This document shows, in pieces, positions 20,435-30,172 of a stretch of DNA of 64,000 bases. Origin of the DNA: Termitomyces sp. T153 (taxonomy: Eukaryota > Basidiomycota > Agaricomycetes > Agaricales > Lyophyllaceae); NCBI GenBank assembly GCA_018296165.2, contig JACKQL020000108.1:1-64000 (forward strand), given 5' to 3'. A model generated the notes under the pieces. It saw only the letters and a program-made list of their open reading frames with translations, searched no databases and was not told the origin of the DNA. A program made the translations under genes and the position numbers. Position 1 is the stretch's first letter; each line of letters opens with the position of its first letter.

Positions 20435-23400
20435 TTGTGGAGTTCTATGTCTCAGCTCACCAATCCAGACACACTCTTGGAGGCCCCAGCCCCACAGGAC
20501 AAAGCCTGGATTCACCTGCTCCACCTAGAAACCCAGGTGCAATTAACACAATTATCTCTCACCCATCATATGACTGAACTCTCTACCCTCCATCAGACAA
20601 TGGATCTTATCTCCCAGTCCCTCCAGGCATTGCTAAAATGCCTAAGCCCTAACTCTGCCCCTCTTGCAGCTAAGGAACCAGCTCCACCTGCCACAGCACC
20701 TGCTCCAGCAGCTCTAGTAACTCTGTGGCTGTGGATCCTTTGCCCAGCACTGCCAGATGCATACAATGGCACTTGCTCTGGTGGGGAGTGATTCCTACAG
20801 TCCTGCCTCACCTACATCCACCTCAGTAGAGATGTTTTTGACTCCGATGCATTGAAAATAGCCTGAGTGCTATTATACATAAAGATTGGATGTGCCTCCA
20901 CCTATGTGCTGTGAGTTTTCTGCCATCCTGGAGGTGTGGGGAGCTTTCTGGACTGGGCTGCCTTTGAGAAGGACTTTTGCATGGAGTTTTTTCTATTGGA
21001 CCCCACCAAGACCACAGCACTGATGCTGTGTGACAGGAAGCAGTATGGACAAGGGAAGTGTACATTGGATGAGTACATTGACTCATTCCAAGCCCTGGTC
21101 AAACAGGCTGCCTACTCTGATAGCCTCCAGCTATGCCTCACCTTCTGGGATGGCTTGCACCCTGCCTTAGTGGAACACATTGACAACCTGGCAGAGGGTT
21201 GCCCCAACAATGAAAAGATTGTGTTGTGGTATGAGGTGGCCCAGGACCAATAGCAGCTCATGGAGATATAGAGGGAGCTCTGCCACCCCCATTTCATGAT
21301 ATACCCTGCTCTAGTCAGCAACTTCTGCCACCCTGTGCCTACTCACCCAGTGCCAGCCCTTGCTCCAGCTGCCCCTGCTGCTTGTCCCCTACCCCCAGGG
21401 ATTCCTATGGATGTGGATGTGGCCTGACAACTCCACGTGGCTCTGCTGTTATGCCAGAGATGCAAGAAGCCCAGGCACTTTGCACAGCACTGTCTCCTGG
21501 GCCTAGAGGTCTGCTACCTTTCTGCAGTGGAGTAGGAGGAACTTCTCCTGCAGCTCCTGGCTGCAAAAGATGCTGCCAGAGCTCTGTCACTGGACAAGCC
21601 CTCATCAGAGTTGACCCCAGAGGAAGCCAACATGAGCACCTCACCTCCAGAGCTAGAGGTGGATTTTGAGTCAAGCAATGGATGAGGTATATGCCTCTGT
21701 TACTAGGTGCTAACAGGTTCTCTTGTCTGTTGATAGAAAATGAAACTGCCTTTTCCAATGCCCTTCATTCTGAGACAGAAGAACCTCAAAGCCCCCTTCC
21801 AGATGTACAAACACTAACTCTGGAGTCTCTGCTAAGCTCTCTGACACCTCCAAAGATCTGACAGCGCAGCCCTGCTTGGGTGTGCTGAATGCTCTGACAG
21901 TATGTGATGGCCTCTGGCTTATCCATCCATTTCTTGTACCTCAATGTGGAGATCGAGACAACAGACACCCAGCAAAACCATGGAGTTGCAGCTCTCCTGG
22001 ACAGTGGAGCAACAGGACTTTTTCTGGACTCAGAGTTTGTCAAATGCCATGGCCTGACCATGCAGCCCCTTCCCAAACCCATTCCTGTTTACAACATCAA
22101 TGGAATGCTCAACAAAGCTGGTGCAATTAGCTCTGTAGTTGACCTGGTTCTCTGCTATCAGAACCACATAGAGCATGCCATATTCACTGTCACCAGCTTG
22201 GGAAGGCAAGACATGATTCTTGGATTCATGTGGCTCTGAGAGCATAACCCTGAGGTCAATTGGACTAAAGGAGAGGTGACCATGAGTAGATGCCCTAGAA
22301 AGTGCTCCACCTATGCCATGGATGCAAGAGCAGAGTGTCAGACTCAAGTCCGAGAGCATGCAGCCATCCAAGCATGTTGTGCCAGCCCTCTCCCCTTTGC
22401 TGATCTAGACCTCCTGGACCTCCCACCTCTGGCATTCCCTCATAGGGAGGCCCTCTACAAGGACAGTTGGAGCAACAGCAGAGCCCTGGAAAAGGAGTGT
22501 GAAGGGGAGTTTGGTGGTATATGTGAACTAGAACTCCTAGATAAAGCAATAGAGGTGGGGGATTGAATTTATATTACTACTGTCCACCTGTTGCCCTCCA
22601 TTGCAGAGATCAGGGCTAGCCAGACTACATCCCAGTGGCTGGCCCAGGCCTTTGCCACCAATGCCATGCCTTGAGAGTTCTGGAATGTAGTACCCCCCTA
22701 CTTGCATGCATTTGAGGACGTGTTCTCCAAGGCCTCCTTTAACTTGCTTCTAGAGTGCAAGAGGTGGGACCATGCCATCAAACTGCTGCCCAACTCAGCA
22801 CTCTCCAGCTGTAAGGTCTACCCCCTCATGCCCAGAGAGCAGAATGAGCTTGACACCTTCCTTTAGGAGAACTTGGACTCTGATCATATCTGTCCATCCA
22901 AATCTCTGATGGCTTCTCTGGTCTTCTTCATCAAAAAGAAGGATGGCTCTCTCCAACTGGTACAGGACTATTGGGTACTCAATGCCATGACAGTGAAGAA
23001 TCACTACTCTCTCCCCCTCATCTCCAAGCTCATCAACAACCTCTGAGGCATGCAATACTTCACTAAACTGGACATCCAGTGGGGTTACAACAATGTGCAC
23101 ATTCAAGAGAGAGATGAGTGGAAGGCAGCCTTCTAGACCAACTAGGGATTGTTCGAGCCACTTATTATGTTCTTCAGTCTCACCAACAGCCCAGCCACCT
23201 TCCAGAGCATGATGAACAACATCTTCTAGGACCTCATTGTGGAGGGTGTAATGTGCATGTACCTCGACAACATCCTCATCTACACCAAAATGCTGGAGGA
23301 ACACCATTGGATCACTCATCTCATCCTGGAATGCCTCTGCCAGCACTAGCTCTACTTCAAGCTGGAGAAGTGCAAGTTCAAACAAACCTGGATCAAGTAT

Positions 23401-25696
23401 CTTGGCCTGATCATCTCCCACAGAACTGTGGAGATGGACCTGGTGAAGGTAGCAGGTGTGGCTGGAGCCCCAGAACAAGAAGGAGGTACAGGCATTCCTT
23501 GGTTTCACAAAGTTCTACCAGAGATTCATCCACGACTTCTTGCATCACACCCACCCACTGTTCAACCTCACAGAAAAAGATGTTACGTAGAGCTGGGGAC
23601 CTCTGGAGCAGATGGTCTTTGACACTCTCAAGCATGCTGTGACCTCCAGACCTGTTCTCCTCTTCCCAGATGACAACTCTCCCTTCTGCATAGAGGCCAA
23701 CAGCTCTGACTTTGCCATTGGAGCAGTGCTCTCACAGCAATCTCCAGAGGACAGGAAGTGGCACCTGGTGGCCTTTTACTCCAAAAGCCTGAATGCAGTG
23801 GAGCAGATCTATGAAATCCACAACAAGGAGATGTTGGCCATCATCCAATCATTTGAGGAGTGGTGGCACTTTCTGGAAGGCATGCGGCACAAGTTTGAGG
23901 TCTAGAAGGATCAAAAGAACCTTGAATACTTCTGAACAGCCAAGAAGCTCAATTGCTAGCAGGCCCAATAGTCCCTCTACCTTGCCAACTTCAACTTCTC
24001 TTTACACCACAAGCCTGGCTGGAATGGGGAAACCAGATGCCCTGTCTTGGAGGGCAGACTACAGAATAGAGAAAAGGGATAACAGTAACATTGTGCTCCT
24101 CCACTCTGAATTGTTCATGATCTAAGCCATGGAGGGCCTAGTTGTTGACAGAGCAGAGGCAGACATTCTCTGGGACATCTGACAGGGTAATAGGGATGGT
24201 CAACAGGAGGAGCTTGTGGTGCAGTCCACTTGGATGCTGAAGTCAGGGCATGCTACTAGTGTTAAGGTAGTCCATGCTGATGAATGGGCCCTCTGAGATA
24301 GAATCCTGACCTTCTGAGACTGTATCTATGTCCCTAACATCCCGGAGCTCCATTGGAGGATTGTGGAGCAACACCACAACTCCTGCATTGCAGGCAGTGG
24401 AAAATACTGGAGTTAGTATCATGGAACTACTGGTGGCCCCAGATGTCCTGGTATATTGGGTCCTACACCAGTACATGTGATCTGTGCCTCTGGACCAAGC
24501 CCCAACACTGACTCCCCTATGGACAGTTACACCCACTACCAGTGCCTGCAGAACAATGGAGCATAGCATCTGTAGACTTCATTGTAGAGCTCCCCAACAC
24601 CCATGGTTACAATGCGATCATGGTGGTGGTGGACCTGTATGACAAGAGAGTGCACTTCATTCCAACCCACACCACCTGCTCCGCCATGGGTGCCACAAAC
24701 CTGTACTGGAGGAACATCTGGAAGCTCCACAGCCTCTCCAACACCTATGTCTCAGATTGGGGACCACAATTTGTAGTGGAGTTCACCTGCGAGCTCTACC
24801 AACTGCTCAGAGTAAAGCTCCACACCACCACTGCTTCCCATCCACAGTCTGACAGCCAGACAGAGCATGTAAACCAGGAGTTGGACCAGTATCTCCACCT
24901 CTTCTGCAACAAGTGCCAAGATGACTGGGACAAACTCCTCCCTGATGCCAAATTCCAGTACAACAACCCATATTCACGCATCCACCCAACTTTCCCCATT
25001 CTTCCTCAATACTGAACAGCACCCGCGCATGGGATTTTGAAACCTAGGCCTGACTCTTAGAGAATGAGGCAGTAAACGAATTTGTGGACTGGATGAAGAG
25101 GGTCACAAGAAGAGGCCTGGGCTGCACTGGCAAAGGCAAAAGATGACATGGTGCAATACTATGACCACAGGAGGACCCCAGAGTGCAGATATCAGCCTGG
25201 GGATTGAGTCTACCTAGATGCCTCTGGCATTACAACCACCCACCCCTTAAAGAAGCTGTCACACTGCCAGTTAGGGCCATTCACAGTGGAATGACAGGTA
25301 GGACCCTTGGCCTATTGACTCCGACTCCTTGCAGGGATGCGCCAGCTTCATCCAGTGTTCAATGTGGTTAAACTTACCCTAGCCCCTAAAGATCCTATCC
25401 CAGGGTGACATCTGCCACCCCTGCCACCCCTGGTGGTGGTCAATGACAATAAAGAGTACAAAGTGGAAGAAATCCTGGACAGTCTTGTATTCTGGAGACA
25501 ACTACAGTACAAGGCAAAGTGTAAAGGCTACAGAATTGAAGATATTTCCTGGGAGCCACAGGAGAATGTAGATGCCCCCAGACTTGTTAAAGAGTTCCAC
25601 CAGAGACATCCAGATGTGCCATGCACCATACAAGGAATCTACCTTATCTCACCAGCAGACCAAGCAATCAGGGACTTCTTCTACCCCACACATTGA
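20435..25696 (+). pseudogene. gag-pol of gypsy A, multiple stops
   Basis: The coding region of element A is broken by numerous stops and shifts, so no full polyprotein can be made. Open stretches include gag, protease (21904-22239), RNase H (23612-23905), integrase core (24542-25015) and chromodomain (25433-25696). The second aspartate of the RT box is asparagine (YLDN), and an expected arginine before G-Q/A-YFTKLD is a TGA. Both changes fit deamination at CG. Relationship: Tf1/sushi-like chromovirus, by the C-terminal chromodomain and self-priming. Confidence 0.85.
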
Positions 25697-25722
25697 GATG
25701 CCACATGCTAGAGGAGGGGTGA

Positions 25723-26072
25723 TGTCAGGAGACTTTCATTTCCAACCTCTGTGACTGGTTCCAGCACCTCCACAGCTTGTTCAACATCTCTGGAGCTCTT
25801 TTCAGAACCCCGGAGTTCTCTGTATTACCTCAGCAACCATTGCCCTAGGGTTAGGAGTAGCTCTGGTCACCTGTACAGTAGTTTCCATGCCTCCACTGCC
25901 CACTGATGTGCCGTGCCAAGCAGTGGGGATCCTTAGACTTGTTCTCTTTGGATTCCCCTCTGCTAGGTGATTAGTTACTGATTTGTATTGTTGTCTACTC
26001 TGCTAACATACTTTGGATTCCCCTCTGCTAGCTGTGTGACTCCCATCTGTTGCTCTGGAGGTTGCCCTTACA
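25723..26072 (+). repeat. 3' LTR of gypsy A
   Basis: A 350-bp LTR from TGTCAGGAGAC to GTTGCCCTTACA, about 20 bp shorter than the 5' LTR through a deletion around the AACCCCGGAG segment. It has AGACTTGTTCT near 25935. Confidence 0.85.
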
Positions 26073-26640
26073 CAAGGGGGGGAGGACAGAAGGGGAGGTA
26101 TGTACTTGATGTGGCTTGGTCTAGGTATGTACTGTGATAGCAGTATAGCAAGCAAGCACTGCTGTAGGGTTGGTATGTGCTCCTGAAGCATGGAGGAGTG
26201 GGTAGAGGCCATGCGGGTAGTCATCCAACTCATACAGTCAAGGAAAAGAGAAGGGAAACTCTGTTGCCAGCTAGGGGGGGGGGGGGTGATACCTCCTTGT
26301 TATTGTTGTTGTTGTTGTTGACTGAGTGAAAGATGGATGAGTGCAAGTGCCATTTCTCTGCCAAGGAGAAGAGTTGATGCATTAATGCAAAAGAGCTTGA
26401 GACGGATGACATGGAGATAATCTCCTACGCTCTGAGGTCCTGGAGGAACACAGCAGACGGCCACTGAGTCCCCTACATTTCCTTCAGAGTGGCTTCGGTA
26501 CAAACACCCCAGCCCAGTGACTTTTGTGAGGGCTGTGCTATATCCCACCATGGACTGCTCACACAAGATTACGTGTGATTAGCTTATAACTGGTGACTAT
26601 CCTTTGGATGGATGCATGTTTATGTTTCGTATACATATGT
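26073..26640. other. Border zone with microsatellites
   Basis: No gene seen. Contains a run of about 14 G (26274-26287) and a TTG microsatellite (about 26300-26320). The CpG content begins to rise towards the SHO1 gene, marking the right edge of repeat block 1. Confidence 0.5.
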
Positions 26641-26860
26641 CAGTACAGGTCCAATCTGAATTGATATGATTCCGTGAGGGATATAGAGTCAAGCAAAAGC
26701 AAACGGGGGGGTCGATGGAAAGCGGAAAATCGGTATATAGTCAAGCAAAAGCTAACGGGGGGTCGATCGAAAGCGGAAACGAAAGCGGAGGGGAACTGGC
26801 AAGTTAAGCCGTGAGCCCTGGGCAGAGAATGAATGAATAACCTCACTCCCGCACGCACCC

Positions 26861-27963
26861 TCACACAAGCCGTACATAGTTCGAGGGCACAACTGTCAAC
26901 GCACGAATGAGCAAGCACAGCACCGAAACACAAAGGACTCGACTCACTCCCGACTCTCCCGTCGGCCGTCCTAGCCACCCACCACTTGCCGCTCTTATCC
27001 GAAATGTCGAGGACCTCACCTTGTTTGAAGGAGAGCTCGGTTGTGTGGGGAGCTGCGGCGTCTGTGGGGCGGGGAGTGAGTAGGAAAGGAGAGGAACGAG
27101 GCGGGGGTGCAGGTCGTACAATCGTAGAGTGCTTCTGCGTGCCAGAGGTATTGTTGGTGCGGGGGTTCGTTGGGTTCGTTAGTGGGGCCGAGATCCGGGG
27201 TCGGCTCGTCATGAACGCTCAGACTGGCGCGCGGGGTAGCTCTAGGGCCTGAATTCGTCGGTGTCGTGGTGGATCGGGAATTACGGGGATTACCATGGGA
27301 GCTGGGTGTGCTGGTGGTGGTGCTTGTGCGTGCAGTGGTTGTTCGTCTGGAGGGGACGTTGGATGCGTCGATGTTGGTGGGGACGCTGGGGATCTGGCTT
27401 GTGCGCGGGAGGGGCGTCGCGTCTTTGCGTTCGTGTTTGTCGTCTTCTTCGTCTTGTGACCTGGGCGTGAGACCGTACGAGGGGGCACGTGAGACGGGGT
27501 GGTCTGTGGTAAAGTAGACGAGCCAGAGGAGGTTTACGATGGCGAGGACGAGCCAGGACGCAGAGAGGGCCTTTTGAGCGTTGATCTGTGGGGTGAAGAT
27601 GTTGGTGTTGACGCCAAGGACGGCGAATACGACGATGAGGGTGGAGAAGGGGGTGAGGGTTGGGTGGTACGACTGCGGCGTGGTTGAGCGGAGGGCGTAG
27701 GCGAGGCCGAGGAGGACGAGCAGCTGCAGGATCGCGGCGAACCAGAGCGGGCCGACGAACGTGTTGCCGACTGGGACGGGTGAGAAAACGAACTGGCGCG
27801 TGCGTGCGTGCGTGCTTACTTTGTGCGGCCACGATCGACTGCGAAACGAGTGCGATGATCCACGCGGCCTGTGCGAATGACGTGCGTGCGTGCCCAACCC
27901 AAGAGTCTCTTTTAAACTCACAATTGCAACAGGCCCTGTCAGAACGAAAATCCAGCTGCGCAT
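26861..27963 (-). CDS. SHO1: SHO1-type transmembrane osmosensor with SH3 domain
   Basis: Five exons (27963-27922, 27868-27820, 27770-27120, 27061-26948, 26892-26861) give 295 residues in one frame. The N-terminal half has four hydrophobic segments: MRSWIFVLTGPVAI with AAWIIALVSQSIV, then VGPLWFAAILQLLVLLGLAYA, LIVVFAVLGVNTNIF and WLVLAIVNLLWLVYF. A Ser/Thr/Pro-rich linker follows, then a C-terminal SH3 domain with AEALYDY (ALYDY box), ELSFKQGEVLDIS, GKWWVAR and VPSNYVRLV. In yeast, Sho1 acts at the plasma membrane upstream of the HOG MAPK cascade and binds Pbs2 through this SH3. The gene is intact and CpG-rich. It is head-to-head with a broken GUT2 copy about 80 bp away, an interesting pairing because glycerol metabolism is a HOG output. 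The short repeat CGTGCGTG lies in and beside intron 2. The linker is shorter than in yeast. Confidence 0.92.
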
Positions 27964-28057
27964 GGTCAAAAGTCAAGTTGTGAGCCGTCTTCGGCCCGCG
28001 CCATGTGGGCGTCCGGTCCGCGAGCCGAACAGCAATGTACATGTCAACACTTGCAGG
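27964..28057. promoter_or_regulatory. Compact divergent spacer SHO1 / GUT2 remnant
   Basis: Fewer than 100 bp separate the SHO1 start from the first recognisable GUT2 codons. The GUT2 copy begins inside a former intron (TTTTTTCAACCACCACAG), so its own promoter and first exon are missing and the SHO1 promoter must overlap GUT2 remnant sequence. Confidence 0.5.
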
Positions 28058-29322
28058 CGTGCGTTTTTTCAACCACCACAGGCACAAGGCGGCGTTCGGT
28101 ACCTCCAAAATGCCGTATTCGAGCTCGACTACGACCAATACAAGCTCGTCAGAGAAGCCCTGCACGAACGCCATATATTCGCCTTACCTCTCCCACATGC
28201 TCCCCATCATGCTGCCAATCTACAAGTGCGTGCTCCCTCGCACTAATTGACGCCACTAACTCTCCACAGATACTGGTAGGTACCATACTACTGGGCCGGA
28301 TGCAAACTATACGACTTTCTCGCGGGCAAACAAACCATCCAATCATCATACCTCCTCTCCAAATCCCGCGTCAACCCAAACGGACTCGTCGGCGCCGCAG
28401 TATACTACGACGGCCAACACACCGACTCGCGCACGGCGCCACAATCACGAATTACACGGCACTCACATCGCTCGTTCACGACGACGCACCACCTCTCCAC
28501 AGCCCTCATAACCGACACACTCACATCCCAGACCTCAACGCTACAGGCCCACACGCCGACGCCCTTCTCCAGCTCGCCGATCCCACGCGCGCCGATGGTG
28601 CGACAGTCTCAAGGGTGGTGTTTGTGTTGCCGTGGGAGGGGGGGACGATCGCTGGGACGACGGATACGCCTGTTGATGTGCCTGCGCCTGCGGGGGAGGA
28701 CCCTGCGGAGCCGATGGCGCGAGAGGAAGAGATCAGGTGGGTGCGTGATGTGGGCTCCGACCGCTTGTCGTTGGTGCGTCTGTGTCTCCTCATCCCCATC
28801 CTACTCCAGGTGGGGACACCCCGACGCCGACGCAGAGTCTTGTGCGCTCGCACTTCATCCACGTCTCCCCAAGCGGGATGATCACGATCGTAGGTGGGAA
28901 ATGGACGACGTACGCGAGATGGAGAGGGAGACTGTGGATACTGCGATACGTGTGCATGGGCTCGGAGAGAAGGTGCGAGGGTGCGAAGCGGTGGGGAGCG
29001 CGGGGTGGGAGAGGGGGTTGGATTTGAGGCTTGTTGAGAGGGTGCGTGTGTGTGCTGTGGTGCGCAGCTAACGAGCTGACGATATGACACCCGTAGTACG
29101 GCATCGAAACGGACGTGGCGAGGTATCTAGCGGATAACTATGGAGATCGCGCGTGGACTTGGTACTGTATGTGCGCTTGCCGAGTCTATGGGGATATCTA
29201 CACTCTGGCCGAGACTGAGCCCGCGGTACCCGTGTACGTCTGTGTCTGTGTCCCCCTGCGCGGCGGAGGCGGGGGTTGTGCGTGGTGTTTTGGGGGGTGG
29301 GGGGCGGGGCGGGGGTGTGTAG
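28058..29322 (+). pseudogene. GUT2: GUT2-like mitochondrial glycerol-3-phosphate dehydrogenase, 5'-truncated and broken
   Basis: The plus strand shows family segments in the correct order but in shifting frames: GGVRYLQNAVFELDYDQYKL (28100-28160), YLSHMLPIMLPIYK (28185-28235), an intron, PYYWAGCKLYDFLAGKQ, GLVGAAVYYDGQHTDSR (28385-28430), FVLPWEGGTIAGTTDTPV (28620-28680), TQSLVRSHFIHVSPSGMITI then GGKWTTY (28830-28910), and ETDVARYLADNYGDRAW (29105-29155). Frameshifts separate the blocks, a stop follows IYK, several internal segments (e.g. LDIAP before YLSHM) are missing and the FAD-binding first exon is absent. The intact enzyme oxidises glycerol-3-phosphate to DHAP at the inner mitochondrial membrane. 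This copy cannot encode it. Confidence 0.85.
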
Positions 29323-30170
29323 ATTATAGATGATAGATGGGTGTTTGGGTTTATGTAGGAGTCAAGAGTAGAGTTTTTGGTGTGGTTGGGGATACACATG
29401 CAGATTAGTTCACACGTTTGTATTTGTACTGGGTTCGGGTGTGGTGTGGATGTGATGTTGGGTAGGTATGTTTGGCTCTCATATAACTCTTGAGGAGTTT
29501 GCGATAATGATACAGTAGATGCACTGTGTATAACTGATCCTATGAAATCAAATCTCTCACTAGTGGCATTTCTGCATTTCTGGCACCGAGTCCTTATCCT
29601 TCGCAGTGATCCGGTCTCAGATTCAAATCCCAGTTGTGGAAGAGAATTTGTGGTTTGAATTACGGATATGATCTCGAATAAGTGACATCTCATAAAACTC
29701 TTGAGGAGCGCACGATAACGACACAGTAGATGCACTGTATATAACTGTTCCTGTTGAATGGATGTCTGACTAGTGGCGTTCGGGCGTTTCTGGCATCGAG
29801 TCCTTGTCCTTGTCCTGTCGAGTGAAATATCATGAGTAATGGTAGACTGCCAGAAACAGCAGAGTACAATCACACAGTAGTAGTCTCGCGATAGAACTGG
29901 TGTAAGTCCTGTCGATTTCAAGGACTAAAGGCTACCTAACACAGATGCAGCTATTAAATAGTAAGGAATATAACGGGAACAAGTATGAGATGATTAGGGT
30001 GGAAAATTGTAAGGTTTAGGCGGAGGTGATGTCACGCTCACGCTACATGCGCCCTCCAAGTCGGATAGCTCGGAGCATACAGCTTTAAACAGTAAGTAGG
30101 GGATTAAGTAGGTTGATTAGAATGATGATAATACTTTTCTGAGCTGATAACAGCCAAGCCTAGCAAGGCT
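29323..30170. repeat. Short dispersed repeats downstream of the GUT2 remnant
   Basis: No gene. A G-rich tract ends near 29325. From 29330 the sequence is shared with 33064-33124 plus 34188 onward. Two direct copies of a ~120-bp repeat (CTCTTGAGGAG... GATGCACTGT... CTAGTGGC... GAGTCCTT) lie at about 29484-29595 and 29698-29815. Between them (29611-29672) is a second motif, GATTCAAATCCCAGTTGTGG, which recurs at 34676 and, inverted, near 35400 and 35790. Confidence 0.7.
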
Positions 30171-30172
30171 GA

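Larger units (their letters stand above)
19971..26072 (+). mobile_element. Ty3/gypsy chromovirus A, decayed full-length copy
   Basis: LTRs at 19971-20340 and 25723-26072 (TGTCAGG...CCCTTACA) bound a complete but dead gag-pol. Readable in order: gag (about 20435-21320), zinc knuckle CQRCKKPRHFAQHC (about 21455-21500), protease LLDSGATGLF (about 21990), reverse transcriptase with YLDNILIY (about 23260), RNase H with EANSSDFAIGAVLSQQ (about 23690), integrase with VDF, SDWGPQF and QTEHVNQ (24570-24870), and a chromodomain (EYKVEEILDS, GYRIEDISWEPQEN, 25450-25580). Many TGA/TAG stops stand at former arginine or glutamine codons and CpG is almost absent. A purine-rich tract (25711-25722) precedes the 3' LTR. 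I found no matching 5-bp target duplication, so one edge may have been rearranged. Confidence 0.9.

Noticed and set aside
19966..26077. Target-site duplication for gypsy A
   Set aside because: AATGC on the left and CAAGG on the right do not match; none claimed.
26274..26320. Poly-G and TTG repeats as a functional site
   Set aside because: Simple microsatellites; no further structure supports a role.
27290..28174. 294-codon minus-strand frame overlapping SHO1 exons
   Set aside because: Out-of-frame shadow of SHO1 in a GC-rich stretch; it shares only a short in-frame piece with exon 2.
28003..28881. 292-codon plus-strand frame in the GUT2 region
   Set aside because: Only short pieces (e.g. 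near 28610-28735, the LPWEGGTIAGTTDTP block) match GUT2; the rest is read out of frame, so it is part of a pseudogene, not a gene.
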